Shown: positions 7,055-15,072 of the stretch, one piece after another
Position numbering within the stretch: the stretch's first letter is position 1
Layout: each line of letters starts with the position of its first letter
Origin: an uncultured Actinomycetes bacterium
GTDB taxonomy: Bacteria; Actinomycetota; Actinomycetes; S36-B12; UBA10799
Reading direction: 5' to 3'
Assembly: GCA_946803585.1 (NCBI GenBank)
Contig: CAMPEQ010000005.1
Location: 155,607 to 219,606, forward strand
DNA: 64,000 bases
Made by a program: the position numbers and the translations under genes
The notes under the pieces: generated by a model
The model's database searches: none
Told to the model about the DNA's origin: nothing
What the model saw: the letters and a program-made list of their open reading frames with translations, nothing else

Positions 7055-8521
7055 CTATCGGCTGACATCGGTAGTTGACCATCCGGTCAGTACGTCAACA
7101 AAGTAGTCGTTTGGACGGGGATCGGGCAGCGCCGCGCACACTTGATCAAGCGCAAGCTGAGGATTGATGCCTGCTTCCTTGGCCGCTACCAGCGCAGCCA
7201 CGGTCGGAGTTCGCGACTGCCCCGCTGCGCAGTGCAAGAAGACGGTGCGGCCCTCCGCTCGGAGTTGGAGAACAGCCTCTGCGGCTTGATCGAGAACGAA
7301 CTCCAGGTGCGGATTGCTAGCTGGGTCAGTGGAGTCGAGCAACCAGATCCTCACTTGGTCTGAGTCACTACTGACACCTGTCGGGCGATCGTCACGGCTG
7401 ACCCGGCATAACGACACGATGGCGTCCACCTCGGTCGGAAGGTGAGGAATCGCGTTGATGGGCCCAATCAGGAGACGATCAACAAGTGGGTGTGGCGTCT
7501 GTTGTGAGAGCGAGCTGAGGTAGCCGTAGCTGAAGCCACCCGGCTCGACGCCCCTACTCCACACGGCCAACGCCAGATCAACTAAATCGTGCTGACGTAG
7601 TCCCGGCCAACCGTGGAGTATCCGCTGCCAGGCAACGGGTACGGCTGAGACTCCTAGTCGTCCACCAATGAGCATCCCAGCGATGGCCGCGACCGTATCG
7701 GCATCGCGTCCACCTCGAACCGCTGCCTCGAGAACCTGGCGCAGTACCCCAGCCTCGAGTCGTGGCCTCGTGAGGTCAGCTCCCACCACCTCGCGGATCG
7801 CCGACCATGCGGCGAGCAGTGCCTCGACAACCCAGCCGTTGCTGGCAAAGTCACGAGGCCGTCGGTGTTGCGAGTCGGCAATGCGGTCCCGCCACAATTG
7901 CTGGCGGTCCGAATCGAGCCACGCGACTCCCGACACCAAATCAAGTCGCTGATTGACCACCGCCTCGCGGATCGCGAGACACCAGAGGACACAGGCGTCT
8001 CCCGCGTCGGGGTCATAGTGCGTTAGAGAACTGACTGATCGCGCTGCATCGACCATCGCAGCAGGATCGTCCAGGAGGGCCAACGCAACTGGTGCGGTCC
8101 GCATCAGTGAACCGTTCCCACCGGATTGGCCGTTGCTCTCGTGGTGTTGCCATGCCGCCTCAGATGCGGAGACTGACGGAGCCGCGTCGGTGACGGCACC
8201 GAGCACTTGGCGGGTTTGGATACCCACATCCTTTGCATGGCGCATCCATCGAACCCAACCGGACACCACGGCATCCTGGGTCAAGGTCGCTCGCAGGTCG
8301 TGCCCATCCGCTGCGGCTTGAGCGATCACGATCGCCATCGATGTGTCGTCGGTCCACTCTCCCGGTGCCCAACCAAAGCCACCCCCGCCTGCCATCTTGA
8401 CATCGTGACCATCGGCCAGCGGTGGCCCAAACTCGTAGCCTGCGCCGAGGGCGTCGCCGCACGCCATTCCCACGAGAACGCCAGCGACCCGGTCCCGGAT
8501 CGCCGCGTCACTGGTTGCCAT
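7055..8521 (-). CDS. ADP-ribosylglycohydrolase fused to tyrosine/dual-specificity phosphatase domain
   Basis: Residues 1-290 are an ADP-ribosylglycohydrolase (DraG/ARH) domain with VGMACGDALGAGYEF, metal-binding GEWTDDTSMA, GNGSLMRTAPVA and GRDADTVAAIAGMLIG. Residues about 345-488 are a DSP-like phosphatase domain with VFLHCAAGQSRTPT (catalytic C431, Arg in the CX5R loop). The first domain cleaves ADP-ribose from proteins, nucleic acids or small molecules; the second removes phosphate. A single chain could act in turn on a phosphorylated ADP-ribosyl product. The start ATG 8519-8521 overlaps the preceding gene by 14 bases; a longer frame to 8602 exists. It is the middle gene of a three-gene unit with the deoxyribonucleotidase. 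Confidence 0.87.
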   Translation of the reverse strand: MATSDAAIRDRVAGVLVGMACGDALGAGYEFGPPLADGHDVKMAGGGGFGWAPGEWTDDTSMAIVIAQAAADGHDLRATLTQDAVVSGWVRWMRHAKDVGIQTRQVLGAVTDAAPSVSASEAAWQHHESNGQSGGNGSLMRTAPVALALLDDPAAMVDAARSVSSLTHYDPDAGDACVLWCLAIREAVVNQRLDLVSGVAWLDSDRQQLWRDRIADSQHRRPRDFASNGWVVEALLAAWSAIREVVGADLTRPRLEAGVLRQVLEAAVRGGRDADTVAAIAGMLIGGRLGVSAVPVAWQRILHGWPGLRQHDLVDLALAVWSRGVEPGGFSYGYLSSLSQQTPHPLVDRLLIGPINAIPHLPTEVDAIVSLCRVSRDDRPTGVSSDSDQVRIWLLDSTDPASNPHLEFVLDQAAEAVLQLRAEGRTVFLHCAAGQSRTPTVAALVAAKEAGINPQLALDQVCAALPDPRPNDYFVDVLTGWSTTDVSR

Positions 8522-8774
8522 CGGGATCACCCCTGCGCTCAAGTACGCGGGCGGTAATCCAGAACGGAGAAGCGAGAATTCCACCGACCGCCATACCCGC
8601 AACGACGCCTAAGAACAGGGTTACGTAGGCACCCCAGCTCATCCCCCAGACCAACCACTCGCCCAGCGATCCTGTCGGAGCGAAGAAGCTCAGGATGAAA
8701 CCAGCGACAACAACCGGTGCGCAGCCAATAACGAACGCGACTCGGGCTACCGAATCCCATGTACTCGATTCCAT
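8508..8774 (-). CDS. Small integral membrane protein
   Basis: The product is 88 residues with two to three hydrophobic segments (about residues 10-32, 37-58 and 58-75) and a charged tail RVLERRGDPDGNQ. No family recognised. It is first in the minus-strand unit and overlaps the glycohydrolase/phosphatase gene by 14 bases, so the pair is translationally linked. It may anchor or partner the downstream enzyme, but nothing in the sequence shows this. Confidence 0.65.
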   Translation of the reverse strand: MESSTWDSVARVAFVIGCAPVVVAGFILSFFAPTGSLGEWLVWGMSWGAYVTLFLGVVAGMAVGGILASPFWITARVLERRGDPDGNQ

Positions 8775-9116
8775 CTATCCCCCATTCAGCGCGAGCCAGA
8801 GGCCAAAATCGACGGTATGCTGCGCTCAAACGAACCACCTGACACATGCGCCAAGTCTTGATCGTTATCGATACTAGGTCGGCCGTCTGACAGTGTGTCG
8901 CCTGTGTACAAGTAGATGCCCAAACATCATTCCGGGAGAACCTCGTCCGCCGCGTGAAGCGTGGAATGAAGGCGAACCAGCGAAGTGATGCTTCATGCAC
9001 TTTCTGGCCGTTCCTCCACTGCCTGCAGCGCGAACCGCCAGGTATTCGTGGCGCTCTCACTCCGGCGGATCATGCTCGCGAATCCGCGAGTATCGGGATG
9101 TTTGGAGGCGGGGAAA
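8775..9116. other. Divergent intergenic region
   Basis: This stretch of about 340 bases separates the minus-strand small-membrane-protein operon from the plus-strand lipoprotein gene and should hold both promoters. I see no convincing coding frame; open frames here have no family features. A GGAGG ribosome site at 9104-9108 serves the lipoprotein gene. Confidence 0.6.
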
Positions 9117-9553
9117 ATGAACAGGAAACGATTAGGAATTGCGTCGACGTTGGTACTTGTCGGCGCCATGGCGATGGCAGGTTGTAGTTCTGCAACAACA
9201 ACTAGCGACACCTCAACAGCACCGGCTCAGCCGACTGCACCGAGCTCCCAGTCCTCTCAAGGGTGCAGCGTCGCTGACGTCAGCGGGCAGTCAAAGAACC
9301 CGGAGCTGCAAGCGTTGGCAATGGAGCAGTACAACGCGCTCGATTGTGCCGGGGATCTAGGCGCACAGCTGACCGCACTCGGCGTTGATCCTGCGCTCGC
9401 AAAGCAAGTGAAGCTGCCGGTTTGGATGTCACGACCGGTGAGGCTGCTGGCGGTGTCACGATGAACATCGTCGACGTGAAGGAGCGCACGGCCTGCACGA
9501 TCACAGTTATCGACTCAATGAAAGCGAAGTCGGTGACCTGCGCGGATCTGTAG
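9117..9553 (+). pseudogene. Lipoprotein gene with a probable -1 frameshift
   Basis: ATG 9117 follows GGAGG and opens a lipoprotein signal: basic start, hydrophobic core, lipobox AMAGC with C23. A Ser/Thr/Pro-rich linker and a small domain with paired cysteines follow. The frame then reads into an Arg-rich tail and stops at 9464. In the next frame, from about 9395 to TAG 9551-9553, there is a natural continuation (AAGLDVTTGEAAGGVTMNIV and then a Cys-containing C-terminus). One missing base near 9407-9413 would restore a single chain of about 145 residues. This is either a sequencing/assembly error or a recent mutation. The stop at 9553 sits just before a terminator hairpin, which supports the longer gene. 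Confidence 0.65.
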
Positions 9554-9572
9554 GAGCAACGCTCGAAGTATC

Positions 9573-9609
9573 GGTGGCTGGTCACCTTCGATCGAGGTGG
9601 TCAGCCACC
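9573..9609. terminator. Bidirectional terminator hairpin between convergent genes
   Basis: GGTGGCTG (9573-9580) pairs with CAGCCACC (9602-9609); pairing continues inward through two G-U pairs and CACC/GGTG to a 9-base loop. It lies right after the restored stop of the lipoprotein gene (9553) and overlaps the end of the opposite gene (stop at 9601). Confidence 0.65.
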
Positions 9610-9813
9610 GCTCTTGCGACGGAACATCTTGGTACCCCCGGATGGCCCGCCGGCTTTGCCGACCTTGGCCTGGCCATCGGTATGCGATTCGCCAGCCTTT
9701 TCTTTGGAGTGCTTGCGCTCTAGTGCGAGCCGCATTTGCTCCTTTGGGTCGGTTGGGTCTGCGGGGGTACTTTCTTGAGGTTCGGTGCTTTCTTGAGGTT
9801 CGCTGCTTTCCAT
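9601..9813 (-). CDS. DUF5302 family small protein
   Basis: The 70-residue product starts at ATG 9811-9813. It contains a short tandem EPQEST duplication and then the DUF5302 signature: DPKEQMRLALERK, a Lys/Gly/Ser linker, GPSGGTKMFRRKSG at the C-terminus. These are small, basic, probably disordered actinobacterial proteins of unknown role. The frame is open upstream to 9969 but that part overlaps the divergent HIT-HNH gene and lacks similarity. The gene converges on the lipoprotein gene. Confidence 0.8.
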   Translation of the reverse strand: MESSEPQESTEPQESTPADPTDPKEQMRLALERKHSKEKAGESHTDGQAKVGKAGGPSGGTKMFRRKSGG

Positions 9814-9872
9814 GTTCACCAGCCTAGTGTTGCGGTACAGCGCGAGCAAGCAGCAGTCGGCGGTATCGTCGC

Positions 9873-11417
9873 ATGATGGTTGATCAACCGGAAGCCCTCG
9901 CCGAGGATCGGACGTTCGCCAAAATACCGGCGGATCATTGGGTCGCAAGCAACGATCTGGCGTTCGCAATCCGCGATCGGTTTCCGGTGAGTCCAGGACA
10001 CACTCTGATCATTCCTAAGCGCCTCGTGACGACCTGGTGGGATGCGACCGAAGCGGAGCGAGCCGCGCTGTTTGCGTTGGTCGACATCGTGAAGTCTGAC
10101 CTTGATCAGGAGTTGTCGCCCAGCGCTTACAACGTTGGCTTCAATGCGGGTGAAGCTTCCGGGCAGACAGTCATGCACCTGCACGTTCACGTGATCCCGC
10201 GGTATGACGGCGATATGACCGATCCGACCGGCGGGGTTCGGCATGTGATTCCTGAGAAGGCGAACTACCTAACCAGTGCAGGTCCGCGAAGCAGCAAACC
10301 AACCGCCCTGGAATCTAGAGCCAGCGAACAGATAGACACCGCTGCGTTCCTTCAACGTCTCCTGACAATCATCGACGAGGGTCGGCGATCAGCGACCTAC
10401 AAGCCGGCGCTGTTGCTCGCCTTGATGGAGCTATCAGCGGAGCGTGTCACCGGCTCCGACCCGCTAGCACTGCCGCTGACTGATGTGGCGGAGCGCATCA
10501 TGGAGCTCTACTGGCCCCACACCCGCGCATATCCCGAGACGCAAGTTGTTCTCAACCAGGTGTCGGGAGGGCGTGGGCGGATTATTGCTGCACTTGCGGA
10601 ACTACGTGGCGGCTCCGGCGCGACGACGAACACCTCACTCACAGCAATCCGAATCGTCGATCCAGTCGGATTCGTCAAGGCACGATCAGCGATCGCGAAG
10701 GCGTTGGCTAAGCAGCCGGTTCCTCGCCTCCAGCGCCCAGGAACAGATGCCGGGCTCAGCCAGTACCCGCGCTTCCTCTTCGATGACAGCCGCTACGAAG
10801 CCGAGCGTGGCGCGTTAGATGCCGATCCCGCGATCGTACTGTTACCCGGAGTTGCCGAGGCGCTTGCCAGAAGCGCGCCACTTCTTCGCGTAGCGCTACA
10901 GGATGTGTGGACACGCGAGGTGGCTGCCATTAACCGACTCCACCGTGACGAGGACCGGCTGCGCCATTTCTTGTTTGGTGCCGATCGAATTAGCCTCGCG
11001 TCGGTCGCGGAGGGCTTGCGGGGTCTAGGTGTGCGGAATTGCTTCTGGTGTGAGAGTGCGTTGGGAACTGACACTGAAGTCGACCACGTGATTCCGTGGA
11101 GCTACTACGCGAACAATGATCTGTCGAATCTGGTGCTCGCTGATCGAACGTGTAACGGCGATAAGCGGGACAGACTGGTAACGGCGCCGATGGTCAGTCG
11201 CTGGCTTGATCGCGATCTTTCCAATTTGGAGCAACTTGGCGCGGACCTTAGCTGGAGTGTTGATCTCGACCGAGCGAAGGACGTCGCGAGATCAGCCTAT
11301 AGGTACGCACCTGATGGAGTTCCACTTTGGGGCGGACGCCGAAACTTGGTGCTCCTGCAGCCCGAGGAACGGGAATCTATCTCTAGTGCTCTCGGAGACC
11401 TGAGTCCGCCGCTGTAG
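9873..11417 (+). CDS. HIT-domain / HNH-nuclease fusion protein
   Basis: Residues 1-125 form a HIT hydrolase domain: FPVSPGHTLIIPKR, then YNVGFNAGEASGQTVMHLHV and the histidine triad HLHVHVIPR (H102, H104, H106). Such domains act on nucleoside phosphoramidates, dinucleoside polyphosphates or AMP-linked adducts. Residues about 160-230 carry an all-helical segment (FLQRLLTIIDEGRRSATYKP) seen ahead of some restriction-type HNH enzymes. Residues about 385-440 are an HNH nuclease: NCFWCE, VDHVIPWSYY, DLSNLVLADRTCNGDKRD. So a nucleotide hydrolase is joined to a metal-dependent nuclease through a helical region. It looks monocistronic. A role in nucleic-acid defence is plausible but unproven. Confidence 0.88.
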   Translation: MMVDQPEALAEDRTFAKIPADHWVASNDLAFAIRDRFPVSPGHTLIIPKRLVTTWWDATEAERAALFALVDIVKSDLDQELSPSAYNVGFNAGEASGQTVMHLHVHVIPRYDGDMTDPTGGVRHVIPEKANYLTSAGPRSSKPTALESRASEQIDTAAFLQRLLTIIDEGRRSATYKPALLLALMELSAERVTGSDPLALPLTDVAERIMELYWPHTRAYPETQVVLNQVSGGRGRIIAALAELRGGSGATTNTSLTAIRIVDPVGFVKARSAIAKALAKQPVPRLQRPGTDAGLSQYPRFLFDDSRYEAERGALDADPAIVLLPGVAEALARSAPLLRVALQDVWTREVAAINRLHRDEDRLRHFLFGADRISLASVAEGLRGLGVRNCFWCESALGTDTEVDHVIPWSYYANNDLSNLVLADRTCNGDKRDRLVTAPMVSRWLDRDLSNLEQLGADLSWSVDLDRAKDVARSAYRYAPDGVPLWGGRRNLVLLQPEERESISSALGDLSPPL

Positions 11418-11625
11418 CGCCCACCCCTAGGCAATCCGCTTCGCCCCGGAACCAACCACACGCGCGGAGGGACGCTCATGCCGGATCCGCGTCTCGTCGA
11501 GCCCGCATGCCACATCCAGACAGCGCAATCATCATCGCTAGCCCTAATCGGACAGACGTCGCCGTCGTTCTGGAACCGCCTCGCCGAGTCGGAATGATCT
11601 GCGCCGCGCACATTAGGGTCCTGAC

Positions 11626-12054
11626 ATGACAACTCCGCGGAGCACACCTCTACTTGCCACGGTCTTCCGGTGGGTACTGGCTGGGTTTCTCACCATCGCC
11701 GCGGCGGGCCACTTCATCTACCCCGACAGCTTCATGGCCCAGGTTCCACCCTGGCTCCCCTTCCCCGCCGCCATCGTTGCGATCTCTGGCGCCATCGAGC
11801 TAACGCTAGCCATGTGCCTCTTGGCAGTCCCTAAATGGCGAATCCAAATCGGTTGGGTCGTCGCGGCGTTTTTCGTTCTGATATTCCCCGGGAACATCTC
11901 GCAGCTCATCACCCAGACCGACGCCTTCGGGTTGAACTCCGACGCCAGCCGCGCGCTGCGACTCGTATTCCAACCCATCCTGATCGCGTGGGCGTTGTGG
12001 TGCACGGGCGCATGGCAGGCGTGGATGAACAACCGCCGCAACGAGGTGCTCTGA
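11626..12054 (+). CDS. DoxX-like four-helix membrane protein
   Basis: The 142-residue protein has four hydrophobic segments: about residues 10-28, 45-65, 72-92 and 112-132. An early conserved AAGHFIYPDSFMAQVPPWLP and a later IELTLAMCLL fit the DoxX/DoxD-like membrane family, some of whose members take part in thiol redox and oxidative-stress complexes. It stands alone, with about 200 bases of non-coding sequence before it and 108 before the P450. Specific function unknown. Confidence 0.75.
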   Translation: MTTPRSTPLLATVFRWVLAGFLTIAAAGHFIYPDSFMAQVPPWLPFPAAIVAISGAIELTLAMCLLAVPKWRIQIGWVVAAFFVLIFPGNISQLITQTDAFGLNSDASRALRLVFQPILIAWALWCTGAWQAWMNNRRNEVL

Positions 12055-12162
12055 AGCATCCTGGCAGATTCGGTAGGGCCCCAGGCAAACCGCCCGAACA
12101 GCGCGTCTCACCTAGTATGGGCGGTCCCGCCGACCACGAGGGTCGGCACAGAAGGGAACCCT

Positions 12163-13308
12163 GTGGGAGATCAAGTCGATACCGGCAGCAACCCCCAACC
12201 ACCAGACCCCGGAACGACCCACGACGCCGCTCACCGATCCTGTCCAGTCACCCGCGAAGGCGACACCTGGGTCCTGCTCGGGCACGCCGAAGTCACTGCA
12301 GCGGCGAATGACCCACTGACGTTCTCAAGCGCAACATCCCAGCGGCGCGCAATCCCCAACAGCCTCGACGGCGCTGAGCACCTGGCCTTCCGCAAGGTTG
12401 TCGACCGCTACCTAACCAATGATCGAGTCGCCCACGAGGAACCAGCCTGCCGGACAACAGCAGCCGCGATCATCGATGGACTTCCCCGGAACGAGACGGT
12501 GGAGACCATCGAAGAAATCGGTATTCCGTTCGCCGTGCGCACTCAGTCAGCGTGGCTCGGTTGGCCGCCGGATCTCGAGGGGGCGCTCGTTGAGTGGGTT
12601 CGTGACAACCACGCCGCAACCAGGTCTGGTGATCGCACCAAGACCGCGGAGGTTGCGGAACGGTTCGACCGAATAATTCGCCAACTCATGGCTGCCCGGA
12701 CCGACCACGCGCCAACCGATGTCACGAGCGAACTGATGGCTGACACCGTCGATGGCCGCCCTCTGACCGACGAAGAGATCGTATCCATCCTACGGAACTG
12801 GACCGCTGGAGATCTGGGATCGATTGCCGCTGCGGTCGGGGTGATCGTTCACTTCCTAGCCACCAACGCCGAGCACCAACGAGCGCTGCGAGCACTCGCA
12901 GAGGACGGGGACCACGCCGCGCTGGAATCAGCGATCGAAGAGATCCTGCGAATCGACGATCCCTTCGTGTCCAACCGCCGGGTCGCCACCGCACCCGTTG
13001 AGATCGGCGCCGAGCACATCAACTCGGGTGATCGCGTCATCTTGAACTGGGCTGCGGCGAACCGTGATCCGCAAGTCTTCGACGATCCGGACCACTACGA
13101 CCCCGCAGCCAACGCCAACCAGAACCTCGTGTTCGGTACTGGCCCACATGCCTGCCCAGGCCGGGTACTGACCCTGATGGAACTGCGAGTGATTCTGCAG
13201 GAACTACTCACCCGCACCAACTGGATCGACCTAGCGGCAGACCAACCAGCAGTGCGCGAGGAGCCGCCGCAGGGCGACTTGAAGACGGTCCCCGTAGTGC
13301 TGCGGTAG
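12163..13308 (+). CDS. Cytochrome P450
   Basis: A 381-residue soluble P450 with the K-helix EEILRID (ExxR) and the heme-thiolate loop FGTGPHACPGR carrying the proximal cysteine. The oxygen-activation segment reads NWTAGDLGSIAA, so the usual acid-Thr/Ser pair of the I-helix appears changed. P450s insert oxygen into organic substrates using ferredoxin-type partners; no ferredoxin or reductase gene is nearby, so partners and substrate are unknown. The start is GTG 12163, preceded by AAGGGA at about 7 bases. Its neighbours are unrelated. Confidence 0.9.
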   Translation: MGDQVDTGSNPQPPDPGTTHDAAHRSCPVTREGDTWVLLGHAEVTAAANDPLTFSSATSQRRAIPNSLDGAEHLAFRKVVDRYLTNDRVAHEEPACRTTAAAIIDGLPRNETVETIEEIGIPFAVRTQSAWLGWPPDLEGALVEWVRDNHAATRSGDRTKTAEVAERFDRIIRQLMAARTDHAPTDVTSELMADTVDGRPLTDEEIVSILRNWTAGDLGSIAAAVGVIVHFLATNAEHQRALRALAEDGDHAALESAIEEILRIDDPFVSNRRVATAPVEIGAEHINSGDRVILNWAAANRDPQVFDDPDHYDPAANANQNLVFGTGPHACPGRVLTLMELRVILQELLTRTNWIDLAADQPAVREEPPQGDLKTVPVVLR

Positions 13309-13410
13309 GGCTGGGAGATCGCCTACGAGCATGCTCATCTAACCGCACGCACCGCACCCCACCCAGAAAACTCTCATCCGTATTTCAAACGAACGTGGAA
13401 CGATCAGTAG

Positions 13411-14562
13411 ATGCCCACCACAATCCGAAAGGCAGCACACCCGATCCGTATCTGGGCCGACCCGGCGACGGTCGAGGATCAGGCATTCGCCCAGCTGCTC
13501 AACATCGCGAACCTCCCCTACATCCACAAGCACGTTGCGGTGATGCCTGACGTCCACTTTGGCAAAGGCGCGACGGTCGGATCGGTGATCGCAATGAAGG
13601 ACGCTGTCTCGCCCGCGGCAGTCGGCGTCGACATCGGTTGCGGAATGGCCGCCGTCAAGACCAACCTCACCACCAACGACCTGTCCGAGGACCTCGCCGC
13701 CATACGCTCCGATATCGAGGCTGCAATTCCTGTCGGCTTCAACTGGCACGAGACGGCGATCAACAGCGCTCCGATGCACGGCTTCGATGAGCTCACAGTT
13801 GATCTATCAGCGAAGGCCTCGCGAATCGCCTGCCAGGTCGGCACTCTTGGCGGCGGAAACCACTTCATCGAGCTCTGCGCTGACGATGACGGTTCGCTGT
13901 GGATGATGCTGCACTCGGGAAGCCGGGGTGCGGGCAAAGAGATTGCCGATCAGCACATCAAGGCAGCAAAGGAGCTTGAGCACAACCACGCGCTTGCCGA
14001 TCCGGACCTTGCGGTGTTCCTGGCAAACACCGAGGAGATGCGGGCGTACCGGCGGGACTTGGACTGGGCGCAGAAGTACGCCCGGGAGAACCGCGCCACC
14101 ATGATCGGCCTCTACAAGGCAGTCATGCGCGGGCACTTTCCCCACGTCGAGTTCACTGCTGAGATCAACTGCCACCACAACTACGTCAACGCCGAAACCC
14201 ACTTCGGCCAGGACGTCCTCGTTACCCGCAAGGGAGCGATCAGCGCTAGGCAGGGCGAGTGGGGAATCATCCCCGGATCCATGGGCACTGGCTCTTACAT
14301 CGTGAAGGGCCTGGGCAACCCTGACTCGTTCCAATCTGCGTCACACGGCGCCGGTCGGCGTATGTCACGAAACAAAGCGAAGAAGCAGTTCACCGTCGCC
14401 GACGTAGCCGAGCAAACCCAGGGCATCGAGTGCCGCAAGGACGCCGGAATCATCGACGAGATTCCAGCGGCCTACAAGGACATCGATACCGTCATCGCTC
14501 AGCAGGCTGATCTTGTTGAAGTGCATGCGCGCCTGACCGCATTACTATGCGTGAAAGGTTGA
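13411..14562 (+). CDS. rtcB: RtcB-type RNA ligase
   Basis: The 383-residue protein shows the full set of RtcB signatures: MPDVHFGKGATVGSV, GVDIGCGM, GTLGGGNHFIEL, MLHSGSRG, NCHHNYV, IPGSMGTGSYIVKG, SASHGAGRRMSR (the guanylated histidine lies in this loop) and ECRKDAGIIDEIPAAYKDI. RtcB joins RNA 2',3'-cyclic phosphate or 3'-phosphate ends to 5'-OH ends with GTP and Mn2+, in tRNA/RNA repair. No rtcA, rtcR or archease gene is adjacent. No ribosome-binding site is obvious, so it may be leaderless. Length fits the shorter bacterial subgroup. Confidence 0.93.
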   Translation: MPTTIRKAAHPIRIWADPATVEDQAFAQLLNIANLPYIHKHVAVMPDVHFGKGATVGSVIAMKDAVSPAAVGVDIGCGMAAVKTNLTTNDLSEDLAAIRSDIEAAIPVGFNWHETAINSAPMHGFDELTVDLSAKASRIACQVGTLGGGNHFIELCADDDGSLWMMLHSGSRGAGKEIADQHIKAAKELEHNHALADPDLAVFLANTEEMRAYRRDLDWAQKYARENRATMIGLYKAVMRGHFPHVEFTAEINCHHNYVNAETHFGQDVLVTRKGAISARQGEWGIIPGSMGTGSYIVKGLGNPDSFQSASHGAGRRMSRNKAKKQFTVADVAEQTQGIECRKDAGIIDEIPAAYKDIDTVIAQQADLVEVHARLTALLCVKG

Positions 14563-14754
14563 GTGTCGAGGTATAGACAATTGGCGATTAGCCGACGGCT
14601 CCTACGGCCGACGTTATCGCAGCATAGGGTTCAAGAATGCTGTCGACAGTTTTGATCTCGGCGACCGATCAGCACGCTCGCACCGCTCGAGACAGACGTG
14701 GGCGCAAACAGAAAAATGCTGCACTGACTAAGCCGTAGAAGGGGTGGGTGAACG

Positions 14755-15060
14755 ATGAACACGCACCCAACTCCGCCCTGGCTCCAAGAACGCTCGGATG
14801 GGGTCGCCCTCACTGTGATGATCACCCCTAACGCGCGACGCACTGAAGTCATCGGGCCATACGGGGACGCGCTGAAGGTCCGCGTCGCGGCGCCACCGGC
14901 CGACGGCAAGGCAAACGCGACGCTGCTGCAATTCATCGCCGCCAGAGCGGGGGTGCATCGCCATGACACCGAGATCCTGTTCGGAAAATCCGCTCGGCGG
15001 AAGGGCATTCTTATCGGCGGCGCCAGCATCGCTGACCTAGCTAAGGTGTTCGGCGGCTAG
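14755..15060 (+). CDS. DUF167 (YggU) family protein
   Basis: The 101-residue product has the YggU family core: VMITPNARRTEVIGPYGDAL, then KVRVAAPPADGKANATLLQF, ending with a GKSARRKGILI strand. The family is a small conserved alpha/beta fold of unknown biochemical role, often encoded near YggT or cell-division genes; here it is alone. The 190 bases between rtcB and this gene hold no clear open frame. It faces the gene at 15073 with a 12-base gap. Confidence 0.85.
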   Translation: MNTHPTPPWLQERSDGVALTVMITPNARRTEVIGPYGDALKVRVAAPPADGKANATLLQFIAARAGVHRHDTEILFGKSARRKGILIGGASIADLAKVFGG

Positions 15061-15072
15061 CCAGCGGGCTTA

